From Bacillus timonensis (GTDB taxonomy: Bacteria; Bacillota; Bacilli; Bacillales; Bacillaceae_L), in NCBI GenBank assembly GCA_020171895.1, contig JAIVAN010000003.1:744001-808000 (forward strand): a stretch of 64,000 nucleotides of DNA. Direction: 5' to 3'. A program made the position numbers and the translations under genes. Of this stretch, positions 1 to 7,846 are shown piece after piece; positions within the stretch are counted from its first letter, which is position 1, and each line of letters starts with the position of its first letter. The notes under the pieces are model-generated. The model saw nothing but the letters and a program-made list of their open reading frames with translations, ran no database searches and was not told the DNA's origin.

Positions 1-1
1 C

Positions 2-514
2 AAAGGCTATGAAATTTTATATTTTACCGATGAAGTAGATGAATTTGCTATTCGAATGTTGAACGAATATAAGGAGAAAGAGTTTAGATCCGTTTCTAGT
101 GGAGATTTGGGATTTGAAGACAATCAACAAGCTTCTGATACAAAAATAAATGAAGAAACTAAAGAATTATTTGAGTATATGCAAGAAATTTTATCTGATA
201 AAGTAAAAGCTGTAAGGGTTTCAAAGCGCTTAAAAACACACCCAGTATGCTTATCAACAGATGGAGATGTCTCAATAGAAATGGAAAAGATATTAAAATC
301 CATGCCTAACAATGAACATATAAAGGCCGACAAAATTTTAGAAATTAATATTGATCATCCTGTATATCTCTCATTAAAAAATGCATTTGAAAATGATAGA
401 GATAAGGTCGCCCTCTTTACAGGTTTATTATACAATCAAGCTCTACTTATTGAAGGACTTCCTATACAAGATCCAGTAGAGTTTACGAATGACATATGTA
501 AAATTATGGTGTAG
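2..514 (+). CDS. htpG: HtpG (Hsp90) molecular chaperone, C-terminal part only
   Basis: The window opens inside this gene; the reading frame is open from base 2 to the TAG stop at 512-514. The visible 170 residues match the end of the middle domain ([15 protein letters not shown]) and the C-terminal dimerisation domain of bacterial Hsp90, including the stretch around [13 protein letters not shown] and the terminal [12 protein letters not shown] segment. HtpG is a cytosolic ATP-dependent chaperone, but its ATPase domain lies outside the window. The gene converges on the cold-shock gene and shares a palindromic terminator with it. Family identity is secure; start and length cannot be seen. Confidence 0.95.
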   Translation, partial: KGYEILYFTDEVDEFAIRMLNEYKEKEFRSVSSGDLGFEDNQQASDTKINEETKELFEYMQEILSDKVKAVRVSKRLKTHPVCLSTDGDVSIEMEKILKSMPNNEHIKADKILEINIDHPVYLSLKNAFENDRDKVALFTGLLYNQALLIEGLPIQDPVEFTNDICKIMV

Positions 515-541
515 ATAACTTGTGAACTTTCCCTAAAAAAT

Positions 542-570
542 AAAAGAGCTCAATTGAGCTCTTTTATTTT
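542..570. terminator. Bidirectional terminator between htpG and csp
   Basis: A perfect 24-base palindrome at 542-565 (arm aaaagagctcaa) is followed by a T-rich run. Its A-rich left arm gives a T-run on the minus strand as well, so it can end both converging transcripts. The csp stop codon begins at 572, immediately next to it. Confidence 0.85.
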
Positions 571-770
571 TAAAGTTTTGTTACATTTACTGCTTGTGGA
601 CCTCTTTGACCTTCTTCTATGTCAAAGCTAACTTGTTGTCCTTCGTCAAGCGATTTATACCCTTCACCCTGAATCGCTGAAAAATGAACGAACAAGTCAT
701 CTCCATCTTCACGTTCAATAAACCCAAAACCTTTTTCTGAATTAAACCATTTTACTTTCCCTGTTGCCAT
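570..770 (-). CDS. cspD: Cold-shock protein, CspA/CspB/CspD family
   Basis: This 66-residue single cold-shock domain protein is the normal length for Bacillus Csp proteins. The RNP1 motif KGFGFI is at residues 13-18 and the RNP2-type motif LFVHF is near residue 26. It binds single-stranded RNA/DNA and acts as an RNA chaperone. The ATG start is preceded by a clear AGGAGG six to seven bases upstream. The ending [10 protein letters not shown] and overall sequence resemble B. subtilis CspD most, but the paralogue assignment (CspB, C or D) is an inference. The gene has about 290 bases of AT-rich sequence upstream, enough for the long 5' leader typical of csp mRNAs. Confidence 0.93.
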   Translation of the reverse strand: MATGKVKWFNSEKGFGFIEREDGDDLFVHFSAIQGEGYKSLDEGQQVSFDIEEGQRGPQAVNVTKL

Positions 771-1058
771 TGTAATCCTCCTATAAAATAAACTTACTAG
801 TAATTATTTGTGAAACATAATGTCCCACTCTTTTACTAATATGGTACATATCGTTTGTAAAAAACCCAAAAAATATGACCAATATAGTAAATTTTAACCA
901 AAACAATGAAAAGAAATTCATATTTTTTATTTTTCTCTTTATTTTTTTAATGTGATTTATTTTTCAATCTAAATAACTTAGGAAAACTTCACATAGTGTA
1001 TTGAAATTTTTTCCACAAAAAATATAATAAAATTAAAAACGCAATGGAAGTGCTCATA
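771..1058 (-). promoter_or_regulatory. Divergent intergenic region; probable long csp 5' leader
   Basis: This 288-base, very AT-rich gap lies between the divergently read csp and GNAT genes. On the minus strand it contains the csp Shine-Dalgarno at about 776-782 and a small atatg-gta-catat hairpin near 839-851. Csp mRNAs are known to carry long untranslated leaders, so part of this gap is probably transcribed. I could not fix a promoter with confidence. Confidence 0.35.
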
Positions 1059-1892
1059 ATGTTAACGACAGAACAATTAAAGCAGATTAAACAATTACAA
1101 GATGAATGTGAACAATTTGAAAATTTAAACTTAAAACTAAATTGGGATTTACTTACATCAAGAAAACAGAATGAAAAAAATGACTTTTTCCATATTAAAA
1201 ATAATAGGATAATTGGCTTCCTGGGATTGTACGGGTTTGGACCAAAAATTGAATTATGCGGCATGGTTCATCCTGTATATCGGCGTAGCGGCATCATGAC
1301 TGACCTGTTAAAAAAAGGTCTTGAAGAAGTCATAAATCGAGGTTGTAAAAAAATCCTCTTAAATACTCCTGCCAATTCTCAATCTGGTCTTGGTTTTATA
1401 AGAAATACTGATTCTATATATTCTTTTTCAGAACACCAGATGAAATGGAAAGAAATAGAATTATCAAATGATAACAAGATGGTGACTATTAGAAAAGCAC
1501 AAACAAAAGATAAAGAACAGATCTCTCTTATTGACGTGGAGTGTTTTGGTTTTTCATATGAAGAAGCAATTGCTTTCAATGCAGAACTCCCAACAAACTA
1601 TAGTCAAGATACTTATATTCTCGAATTTAATGGTTTACCTGTAGGGAAAATTCGTGTTCAACGTAACAATAATGAAAGCTGGATTTATGGTTTTGGTGTA
1701 CTCAAAGATTATCAAGGTCGAGGAATTGGAAGATCTGCTCTAATTCAAACAGTACAAAATGAAGTTAACATAGGTAATAGTGTATTTTTGGAAGTTGCGG
1801 CATCAAATGATAATGCGTTAAAATTATATGAATCATGCGGATTTGCTCGATATTATACTCAAGAATATTATGAAATATTATTAAAAAATTAA
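1059..1892 (+). CDS. Tandem-GNAT N-acetyltransferase
   Basis: This protein of 277 residues looks like two GNAT folds joined. The N-terminal half has a motif-A-like segment HPVYRRSGIMTDLL. The C-terminal half has a canonical acetyl-CoA loop DYQGRGIGRSAL followed by ASNDNALKLYESCGFA, the usual motif B. The second domain is therefore probably the catalytic one and the first a degenerate partner. An in-frame ATG exists at 1044, but GGAAG at 1046-1050 fits the ATG at 1059 as ribosome-binding site, so I chose 1059. The gene stands alone and diverges from csp. The substrate cannot be predicted; small-molecule or antibiotic acetylation are both possible. Confidence 0.8.
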   Translation: MLTTEQLKQIKQLQDECEQFENLNLKLNWDLLTSRKQNEKNDFFHIKNNRIIGFLGLYGFGPKIELCGMVHPVYRRSGIMTDLLKKGLEEVINRGCKKILLNTPANSQSGLGFIRNTDSIYSFSEHQMKWKEIELSNDNKMVTIRKAQTKDKEQISLIDVECFGFSYEEAIAFNAELPTNYSQDTYILEFNGLPVGKIRVQRNNNESWIYGFGVLKDYQGRGIGRSALIQTVQNEVNIGNSVFLEVAASNDNALKLYESCGFARYYTQEYYEILLKN

Positions 1893-1997
1893 ATTGTTTA
1901 CCAAATGATTGCTATTTTATTTATGCCTTTGAACTTATACATTTGAAATAAAGTGACTAATAAATGGTAGCTTTCTTTCCATAGATAAAGCATAAAT

Positions 1998-2024
1998 AAA
2001 GACACTATCCAAAAATAGTGTCTT
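1998..2024 (-). terminator. Terminator of the DUF3231 gene
   Basis: Stem aaagacacta / tagtgtcttt at 1998-2024 ends in a T-rich tract when read on the minus strand, immediately after the DUF3231 stop codon at 2024-2026. Confidence 0.8.
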
Positions 2025-3034
2025 TAATGTTGAGATAGATTGTTGCGGTCAGGTGCAGAAGGCGGTTCTTCTAACCAGCCATATTTAATCATTAATTTCA
2101 TTCCTTGTTTAGCAAACGTAGTGACATCTGATAAAATATTTGCATACTCCCCCTGTAAATCACTTCTTAAGCTCGCAGCAGAAGATATAGCATAGTCCCC
2201 TATTCCAAATGCAGTTAGCATATTCATTAAATATAGCATGAGTTTATCAGAAAAAGGTGCCTCTTTAGAATCCGTTACCATAGCATCCCACGTATTGGGT
2301 GCTTGAACTTCACTCTTGATTAAAAATTCTGTGAGATTTTTTGTGATTTTTTTTGATAATTCTTTTCCTTTTATCATATGTTCTGCTATTTCTTTTTCTT
2401 TACAAACTTGACTAAAGGCTGTGCATAATAACAATCCAATTAAATTAAATTCATTATTTAAATATAAATGTGATATCTCTACTACATTAAGTGGTCGAAT
2501 ATTTCCAATAACCTTAAATCCGTCAAGATAATCTGTATCTGCGACAAATTTATTTTCCTTTGGAGTTGCAATAAATGGTGCTCGAACAAAAACACCTTTT
2601 TGCAATGAAATATCACATGCTTTATTAAAACTTTCTGTAGACTGCTTCTGACAATGACTAAAGAAATTTCTTAGATCCTCGCGTGCATTCATTGATAAAG
2701 TAGTCGCATACCTAGTCATTCCTGCTTTTGCCATCATTTTAACAAAAAGGAGAAAAAATGAATCTGAAAGTAATGGTTTAGCTTGCTCATGAAGATCATT
2801 TTCGTTAAATCCAACAGGTACCGGTAAATTCTCTTGAAGAAAGATCTTTGTTAATTCCTCGATGTTATTTATTAATTTTTGTTTATCCTCATTTAATAGT
2901 TCACAAATCTCTCTATCTTGTACACAATTTATCATATAGGTATAGATATTTAAACTCATCGTGTTTTCAATATATGTGCCCCAAATGGAAGCAATTTCTG
3001 AAGAAGTTAATTTAGGACTATGATTTTCTATCAT
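2024..3034 (-). CDS. DUF3231 family protein
   Basis: This all-helical protein of 336 residues consists of two similar halves (about 1-165 and 170-330). Each half repeats the theme of an early SEIASxW-like helix, a mid-region MAKAGMTRYA / LTAFGIGDYA segment and a final FAKQGMKLMIKYGWLEEPP-type tail. This is the DUF3231 architecture, related to ferritin-like spore-coat CotF proteins, and common in Bacillus spore formers. Function is unknown. The start at 3034 follows GGAGGT with good spacing. It is monocistronic, with its own terminator. An association with sporulation is inferred from the family distribution only. Confidence 0.8.
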   Translation of the reverse strand: MIENHSPKLTSSEIASIWGTYIENTMSLNIYTYMINCVQDREICELLNEDKQKLINNIEELTKIFLQENLPVPVGFNENDLHEQAKPLLSDSFFLLFVKMMAKAGMTRYATTLSMNAREDLRNFFSHCQKQSTESFNKACDISLQKGVFVRAPFIATPKENKFVADTDYLDGFKVIGNIRPLNVVEISHLYLNNEFNLIGLLLCTAFSQVCKEKEIAEHMIKGKELSKKITKNLTEFLIKSEVQAPNTWDAMVTDSKEAPFSDKLMLYLMNMLTAFGIGDYAISSAASLRSDLQGEYANILSDVTTFAKQGMKLMIKYGWLEEPPSAPDRNNLSQH

Positions 3035-3105
3035 TTATGTACCTCCAATTTTTAAACATGTCTTTATTCTTTTCCAAACACTTACAGATTATTCCAATAA
3101 AGGGA

Positions 3106-3124
3106 GCTCTACAGATTGTAGAGC
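3106..3124. other. Short perfect hairpin, purpose unclear
   Basis: An 8-bp perfect stem (gctctaca / tgtagagc) encloses three bases. No T-run follows on either strand, so it is not a convincing terminator. It sits in the gap between the DUF3231 gene and the decayed ABC ATPase. Confidence 0.4.
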
Positions 3125-3250
3125 CTTAAGGAGAGAGATAAGCGTATTTCCACTTATCCTTTTCGCTAAATTTCTTTCTAATCGAAATGTGCTCATAGTC
3201 AAAAATATACTTTCTAAAAAGAAAAAAAACTGACTAAATATAGTCAATTT

Positions 3251-3421
3251 TCATTTATCATTATATAAATGACACGCTGTAAAATGTCCTTTCTTTACTT
3301 CTTTCCACTGGGGTACTGTATGACTACAAATATCCATTACATGCTGACAACGTGTCCTGAAAACACATCCACTCGCCGGATTAATTGGACTAGGTACGTC
3401 ACCTTCCAAGACTATTCTTTC
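3251..3421 (-). pseudogene. Remnant: C-terminus of an oligopeptide/dipeptide ABC transporter ATPase (OppF/DppF type)
   Basis: The minus strand encodes 56 codons ending in TGA that match the conserved tail of OppF/DppF-type ATPases. From the 5' side it reads [19 protein letters not shown], then [13 protein letters not shown], then [20 protein letters not shown]. The spaced cysteines are typical of the oligopeptide-transporter C-terminal domain. Directly upstream is an in-frame TGA (3422-3424). A plausible continuation (VKRLRK) lies in another frame, so a frameshift separates it from what little remains. No Walker or signature motifs are present nearby, so this is a deletion remnant, not a functional gene. 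Confidence 0.75.
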
Positions 3422-3671
3422 TCAATCGTTTTACCCCATTAAATTTTTTATGTTTTTAGAAATCTCCTCGATTCCTATTTCTAATTTATATGTAATTTTT
3501 TCCAACTATTACACTTTTGTTAAAATTTTATTTAAGTTTCCGTCATGTAGTTCTAAATTTTAGACATTCACTTCCAAAAATTTATCCACTTTTGCAAAGG
3601 ATTTATATAGGAATTCAAAACCTTTTTGAGATTCTTGAATAGGCTATAGTAAGAATTTTTGAAAGGAGTAA

Positions 3672-4145
3672 ATGAATGACATGAGTTCATACAATAATGA
3701 CAATAAAAATAAATCTCACCCAATTAATCCACTCATGAAATCAATGAATGATTTCTTTCAACAACAACCAATAAAAAGGCTGCTAGATAGTATTGATGAT
3801 TTCTTCGAACAACCATTTCCTATACCGTCAATACCTATTGACATGTATGAAACAAAAAGTGAGTTAATTATTTCGGCAGATATTCCAGGAGTAAAACGCG
3901 AACAGATTTTTATTGATGTGAATGGGTTTAATCTAAAAATCTCAATAGATCAAACTGAGGAATTTGAAGAAAAGAACGAAGTAAAACACTATTTCTATAA
4001 AAAACATTCCTTTCAAAGAGCATCTAGAACCGTCCAACTTCCTTATTCCGTAAAAGAACAGGAAGTAAAAGCACTATACCGTGATGGAGTATTAAAAATT
4101 TCCATTCCTAAAAAAAGAAAGAATTCCATAAAAATAGATGAGTAA
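3672..4145 (+). CDS. Small heat-shock protein, Hsp20/alpha-crystallin family
   Basis: This 157-residue protein has a polar, disordered N-terminus of about 50 residues and then an alpha-crystallin domain: PIDMYETKSELIISADIPGV, a central beta sheet, and RTVQLPYSVKEQEVKALYRDG-VLKISIPK, the signature end of the fold. It is an ATP-independent holdase that keeps unfolded proteins soluble. AGGAGT at 3664-3669 lies close to the ATG at 3672; the in-frame ATG at 3681 has a longer spacing and is an alternative start. A strong terminator follows at once. The gene appears monocistronic. CotM- or YocM-like identity is possible but unproven. Confidence 0.88.
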   Translation: MNDMSSYNNDNKNKSHPINPLMKSMNDFFQQQPIKRLLDSIDDFFEQPFPIPSIPIDMYETKSELIISADIPGVKREQIFIDVNGFNLKISIDQTEEFEEKNEVKHYFYKKHSFQRASRTVQLPYSVKEQEVKALYRDGVLKISIPKKRKNSIKIDE

Positions 4146-4178
4146 AGAGCACTCTGGGACAGAGTGCTCTAATTTTTA
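4146..4178 (+). terminator. Terminator of the hsp20 gene
   Basis: The stem agagcactct / agagtgctct with a five-base loop at 4146-4170 is followed by aattttta. The stop codon of the small minus-strand gene begins inside the right arm. Confidence 0.85.
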
Positions 4179-4279
4179 TGATATTTACTTCCATACTTTG
4201 GATTTTCTTCAGGGGTTTGATCATTTTGAATATTAAAATTTGATTTATTTTCTTTAGTATGATTTTGTTTTTTCTTCAT
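4169..4279 (-). CDS. Small hydrophilic protein of 36 residues
   Basis: On the minus strand an ATG at 4279 follows AAAGGAGT with ideal spacing and opens a 36-codon frame ending in TAG. The product starts MKKKQNHTKENKSNF and ends NPKYGSKYHKN. It is very rich in Lys, Asn and Gln, has no hydrophobic stretch, and looks like the small basic spore-associated peptides of Bacillus, although I cannot match it to a named Ssp family. It converges on hsp20, and its stop overlaps the hsp20 terminator. The good ribosome-binding site is the main reason to believe it. Confidence 0.6.
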   Translation of the reverse strand: MKKKQNHTKENKSNFNIQNDQTPEENPKYGSKYHKN

Positions 4280-4404
4280 ATTAACTCCTTTACTTTTATA
4301 TAAACTTATTAAGTTCCTTACAATGTCTATTTTTTTCTATGATCATGATCTTGATACATACTTTTGTCTTAGTTATTGCACCCTATTTTTAGGAGGTGTG
4401 TTAT

Positions 4405-4599
4405 TTGAAAAAAGATAGAGCTATTCCAAATTTTGATCAATTAAATGATCGTATTATCGCAAAAGCATCTGACGAGCCAAGATTAGTTATTAAAACGAAT
4501 ATGGATCCACAAGATTCCAATGAAGAAAACCCTTATACAAATGATGCTAAAAATTCTACCCCATCACAAAAGTTCCAGGATTTTTTTGATGGGAATTAA
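4405..4599 (+). CDS. Small hydrophilic protein of 64 residues, unknown function
   Basis: AGGAGGTG at 4391-4398 is correctly spaced for the TTG at 4405 (KKDRAIPNFDQLNDRI follows). An in-frame GTG at 4396 lies inside the Shine-Dalgarno and is unlikely. The product is acidic to neutral and hydrophilic, with no signal peptide or membrane segment, and ends SQKFQDFFDGN. It sits 19 bases before csgA on the same strand, with no terminator between, so it is probably co-transcribed with that forespore gene. I do not recognise a family. A sporulation role is inferred from position only. Confidence 0.6.
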   Translation: MKKDRAIPNFDQLNDRIIAKASDEPRLVIKTNMDPQDSNEENPYTNDAKNSTPSQKFQDFFDGN

Positions 4600-4618
4600 C
4601 TAAAATGTGGTGATTAAA

Positions 4619-4870
4619 TTGGAAAAGACATTAGCTTATTTAAGGGAATCACTATCAAATTATACTGACGGTCAAAAATTACCTCTTAACATCTTTCATA
4701 AGTTGCAAAATAACAACTATGAAAGTGAAGAGGATTTTGTAAGGGACCTTGAGGAAGAAGAGGTACGTTTTTTAAATCACGTTCTCCCAGACGAAATTAA
4801 CTACGCAATGCGAGAGCAAGATTATGAAAGAGTTAGTGAACTTAATGAAGTTTATGAATTATTATTTTAA
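4619..4870 (+). CDS. csgA: CsgA, sigma-G-dependent sporulation protein
   Basis: The protein of 83 residues reads MEKTLAYLRESLSNY and later EEDFVRDLEEEEVRFLNHVL, ending SELNEVYELLF. This matches B. subtilis CsgA (about 82 residues, ending in a nearly identical ELNEVYELL tail) throughout. CsgA is known as a forespore-expressed, sigma-G-controlled protein of unknown biochemical role. The start is TTG at 4619, with GGTGAT at 4609-4614 as ribosome-binding site; the upstream in-frame GTG codons overlap that site. In B. subtilis csgA lies far from the ypp genes, so this neighbourhood is rearranged. Confidence 0.85.
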   Translation: MEKTLAYLRESLSNYTDGQKLPLNIFHKLQNNNYESEEDFVRDLEEEEVRFLNHVLPDEINYAMREQDYERVSELNEVYELLF

Positions 4871-4885
4871 GTTGGTGAAATTGTT

Positions 4886-5026
4886 ATGACTTACAAAAAA
4901 ACAGTTCAAACTAAACAGTTTTCAAATACAGACGTTGAAGAAGTAAAAAGATTAAATGCACATTCTGGATTATCCTACAATGAAGTAATAGCCCTTTTGG
5001 TTGATAGGAGTAAAAATAAGAAGTAA
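4886..5026 (+). CDS. Small protein downstream of csgA, possibly YbxH-like
   Basis: This 46-codon frame starts with ATG at 4886 behind GGTGAA (4874-4879) and ends in TAA. The product is MTYKKTVQTKQFSNTDVEEV then KRLNAHSGLSYNEVIALLVD, with a basic end. The C-terminal half looks like a short amphipathic helix pair. It lies 15 bases after csgA on the same strand, the place occupied by ybxH in B. subtilis. Assignment to that family is a guess from position. A hairpin at 5103-5132 follows. Confidence 0.6.
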   Translation: MTYKKTVQTKQFSNTDVEEVKRLNAHSGLSYNEVIALLVDRSKNKK

Positions 5027-5102
5027 CACTCTAAATACAAGGAAAAATTTAATGAATATAGATAGATCAGAAAGTTTTTTATCGTCTTCCTAAGGTAAAT
5101 AA

Positions 5103-5132
5103 AAGGAGAATCACAAGAGTGTGATTCTCCTT
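5103..5132. terminator. Bidirectional terminator between the csgA cluster and the MFS gene
   Basis: A 13-bp perfect stem, aaggagaatcaca / tgtgattctcctt, with loop agag. The minus-strand side runs into CCTTTTATTTA, a better T-tract than the plus side, so it best serves the MFS gene and possibly also the plus-strand cluster. Confidence 0.75.
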
Positions 5133-5192
5133 CTAACCTATTTTTTCTAAACTAGTAGCAAATATTTAATTATTTAAGCATGAATAAGGGTG

Positions 5193-6455
5193 TCAAGACT
5201 CGACCTGTACTTTCTTAAATCGATTCTTTAAAATGTTTTCAAAATAGAATGCCGCAAATAAAAACGATACTGCACCTAAGAATCGTATAATAGACGAAAT
5301 TGTCATTGCTATGTTCATAGAGTACAACTCAAGCAATAACACACCTATTTGAGGTGCAATAAATCCTATAGCACCCAAAATAATATTATAGTTCGCTAGA
5401 AATGTCGTTCTGTTTTGTTCAGGAGATACTTTCAATAACTGATTAAATAAAAGCATGACGGTTCCAGCTACAAAAACACCTGTCCATAAATTAATAATTG
5501 TAAGGTAATATAGATTAGTCGATAATACTGTCAAAAATGGAGCAGTAGCCATCCCCACAGCTGCTATAAATAACATTAAGGAATTTCCCCATCTATCTGC
5601 AAATTTACCCCACCATTTGTAACTGATTATTTGTGAAATTTGATTAGCGACTGTAAATAAACTAATCCAAAACGCAGTTGCCTTGGCATCATTTATTTGA
5701 AAAATGGTGAACAATGGCCAAGCCATTTGCCAACCGATATTAAATATGACTGCACATCCTATATATGCAACATAAGGCTTGTTCCTAATCAGCATTTTCA
5801 CTATTTTTCTTACATCCGTTTTATCTCTCACAGGATTCGTATTTCTCTTTTTTTCGATATGTTTTAATAAAAAGGCTACTTCCAATGTTCCGAATAAAAA
5901 GGCAATCATAAATAAAATTTGATATGGTCCGGCAACTTCCTTTGGATACATATTAAGAAGTATTCCTGTAACAAATGTAATAATCATACCTACTATCGTT
6001 AAAATACGATTTCTCTCACTAAAGAATTGACCTCTTCTATGATCTGGAATAATATCAGCAATTAAGGACTGCCAAGATAAAGTTGCTATCGCATTGGGGA
6101 AGTTCATTAAAGCGATTAAAACAACCAGTACCCAAGCTTGATTCATAAAAGTAATAAAAGGAACAAATACCATGAGAAATAAAAAGAATCTTGCAGCAAA
6201 GACATTTATTGCCGTAAATTGTTTTTTCGTTTCTAAACGGTTAATCCACATTGCACCTGGGATCATCCCGATTATACTCATTAACTGAGGTAATGAACTA
6301 ATCAATGCGATTTGTTGATTTGTCGCTTGTAATACACCTATTGCAAATAAAGGTACAAAACCACTAATAAAACTGTTTGAAATGATAGATGCTGCACCGT
6401 TCCAGATACTTAATTTTTCATTTTTATTAATTATATGTGAAGTATACTCCAACAT
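5193..6455 (-). CDS. MFS transporter
   Basis: This 420-residue integral membrane protein has about twelve hydrophobic segments in two six-helix halves separated by a charged loop (HIEKKRNTNPVRDKTDVRK, around residues 200-220). The segment SLIADIIPDHRRGQFFSERN between helices 4 and 5 is typical of major facilitator superfamily members. It presumably exports or imports a small solute by proton coupling, but nothing in the sequence fixes the substrate. The ATG at 6455 is preceded by a weak GAAGATGAG site. The gene is monocistronic between two terminators. Confidence 0.85.
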   Translation of the reverse strand: MLEYTSHIINKNEKLSIWNGAASIISNSFISGFVPLFAIGVLQATNQQIALISSLPQLMSIIGMIPGAMWINRLETKKQFTAINVFAARFFLFLMVFVPFITFMNQAWVLVVLIALMNFPNAIATLSWQSLIADIIPDHRRGQFFSERNRILTIVGMIITFVTGILLNMYPKEVAGPYQILFMIAFLFGTLEVAFLLKHIEKKRNTNPVRDKTDVRKIVKMLIRNKPYVAYIGCAVIFNIGWQMAWPLFTIFQINDAKATAFWISLFTVANQISQIISYKWWGKFADRWGNSLMLFIAAVGMATAPFLTVLSTNLYYLTIINLWTGVFVAGTVMLLFNQLLKVSPEQNRTTFLANYNIILGAIGFIAPQIGVLLLELYSMNIAMTISSIIRFLGAVSFLFAAFYFENILKNRFKKVQVES

Positions 6456-6561
6456 CTCATCTTCTTTCTTTTTTTCGTGTGGCGAAATGTTTGTTTATAG
6501 AAGGAGTTTACTCCTGAATGGAAAAAGTATCAAGATGTATTTATATAATTTTTTAAAAATT

Positions 6562-6587
6562 AAACCCTCATCTACTGGTGAGGGTTT
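6562..6587 (-). terminator. Terminator downstream of the yppG-holin pair
   Basis: Stem aaaccctca / tgagggttt; on the minus strand it is followed by TAATTTTTAAAAAATT. It lies 34 bases past the stop of the holin-like gene. Confidence 0.8.
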
Positions 6588-6620
6588 GTAAAAGATAAAA
6601 TATCCCATTAATTCTTGTTC

Positions 6621-6896
6621 TCATTTATGTTTTATTCTTGATTTTATCGTTTGTTTAAACGCTTGATGTGTAGTAATAGCGGCACCAGCAGCAATTATTC
6701 CATTTGCTATACCATTTACCGTTAGTCCTAGTTTAAATACACTTGCGATAATTCCTCCAATTAATAATATCCAAATAATCATCCAGTCCTCTATCCTAGG
6801 TGTTCTTTTAAGTGCAAAACCTAGAACCATTAAAGCAGGAACAACGATCATTAATTGTGGATGGATTGAAATTTGATCAAACATACTTTCCAACAT
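6621..6896 (-). CDS. Holin-like small membrane protein
   Basis: The protein of 91 residues has three hydrophobic segments (about 14-28, 38-55 and 60-78) and a short, strongly basic C-terminus, KQTIKSRIKHK. The layout and the segment NGIIAAGAAITTHQAFKQ resemble phage holin families of the Hol44/holin_5 type. A phage holin makes membrane pores for endolysin release, but no lysin, phage structural gene or integrase is nearby. The gene follows yppG by 28 bases on the same strand, so this is a chromosomal, domesticated relative. The start ATG has AAGGAGA upstream. Confidence 0.7.
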   Translation of the reverse strand: MLESMFDQISIHPQLMIVVPALMVLGFALKRTPRIEDWMIIWILLIGGIIASVFKLGLTVNGIANGIIAAGAAITTHQAFKQTIKSRIKHK

Positions 6897-6924
6897 GTAT
6901 ATTCTCCTTTTTTATTTAGTCACT

Positions 6925-7344
6925 TTAAGCTTTAAAAATACCTGATACTCCTTTTACCATTGAACTTATTTGGTTTACAGCTCCCATCATTTGTCCAGCT
7001 GTATCAATCATTTTATTTAGGTCATAGGAACCATCCTGCTTTTTGAATTGAGCCATTATTGAGTTTACTCCAGAAGGTTGTTGTGGCGAAAAAGGGCTAG
7101 GTTTTGGATAAGGAGTCGCATAAGGTACTATGTTAGGTGGATATAAGTTCGGTGAACCTATCGGGTATTTACTGTAAACATTATTTGTGTAAAATGGGCC
7201 AAAAGGTTGGGTAGTTTGTACATTTAGTGGAACTTGTGTGTTATGGAAATACAACGGATATTGATATTGATTTTGGTTATATGGCCAGTATTGTCCATAA
7301 TTCCTTTTATTTTTTCGATGGAATTGGTTTTGAAAGTTATACAA
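6925..7344 (-). CDS. yppG: YppG-like protein
   Basis: This protein of about 140 residues has a long Asn/Gln/Tyr/Pro-rich N-terminus and a compact C-terminal motif of the YppG family: FKKQDGSYDLNKMIDTAGQM then MGAVNQISSMVKGVSGIFK. Such composition is common in spore-coat proteins, and yppG is considered spore-related in Bacillus. AGGAGGT directly abuts the ATG at 7350, so the better-spaced TTG at 7344 is preferred as start. It begins the yppG-holin unit and diverges from yppF, as in B. subtilis. Confidence 0.75.
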   Translation of the reverse strand: MYNFQNQFHRKNKRNYGQYWPYNQNQYQYPLYFHNTQVPLNVQTTQPFGPFYTNNVYSKYPIGSPNLYPPNIVPYATPYPKPSPFSPQQPSGVNSIMAQFKKQDGSYDLNKMIDTAGQMMGAVNQISSMVKGVSGIFKA

Positions 7345-7539
7345 GTTCATACCTCCTATTAATTCTCTCTGTTCTTAGTTTATGTTGATTTTTACGAATG
7401 GTGTTTAAATTACACCCTTTCCGAACTAGCACAGAATATGTCAGTAGTTGTCGGAAGTTTCAATTTTTCAAAATTAATAATTTTTATATAAGCATGATAA
7501 GATTTTAGTAGGACAAAATTTTCAAGGGGGAAGATTTTC

Positions 7540-7737
7540 ATGGATGCTAAAGAATTACAGAACAAATTTATTGCAATTAAGAAATTCGAACCAATTGACA
7601 ACAATGATCTACTTGACTTTGCTAGACAATATTATATCCAGGGACAGCTTACGATTCTTGAATATCGAAATATTGTAAGAGAATTAGAACTAACAGGTGC
7701 TAGGAAGCCTGAATATATGTTAGACGAGATGATTTAG
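7540..7737 (+). CDS. yppF: YppF-like protein
   Basis: This 65-residue soluble protein belongs to the small YppF family, with DLLDFARQYYIQGQLTILEY as its core, followed by RNIVRELELTGARKP. AGGGGGAAG before the ATG is a good ribosome-binding site. The family function is unknown; the helical pattern and charge suggest a small partner protein. It lies between yppG and yppE as in B. subtilis, but is followed here by an additional small gene and by repeat elements. Confidence 0.75.
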   Translation: MDAKELQNKFIAIKKFEPIDNNDLLDFARQYYIQGQLTILEYRNIVRELELTGARKPEYMLDEMI

Positions 7738-7846
7738 TTATCATAAAGCTTAATTTTTTCCTTTTCAATTGACCAGTAATATTTTTTTCTCCTTTAGAAA
7801 ATAGTAAGTATGATGAAGAAAATATTTTTTTATTGGAGGATGAAAA

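Noticed and set aside
4146-4170. CIRCE-like inverted repeat (gcactc...gagtgc) next to a heat-shock gene
   Set aside because: It is at the 3' end of hsp20, has a five-base loop with 10-bp arms rather than the nine-base spacer of CIRCE, and is followed by a T-run, so it is a terminator.
6621-6896. Prophage remnant suggested by the holin-like gene
   Set aside because: No integrase, lysin, structural gene, attachment site or composition shift was found around it; a single holin-like gene is not enough.
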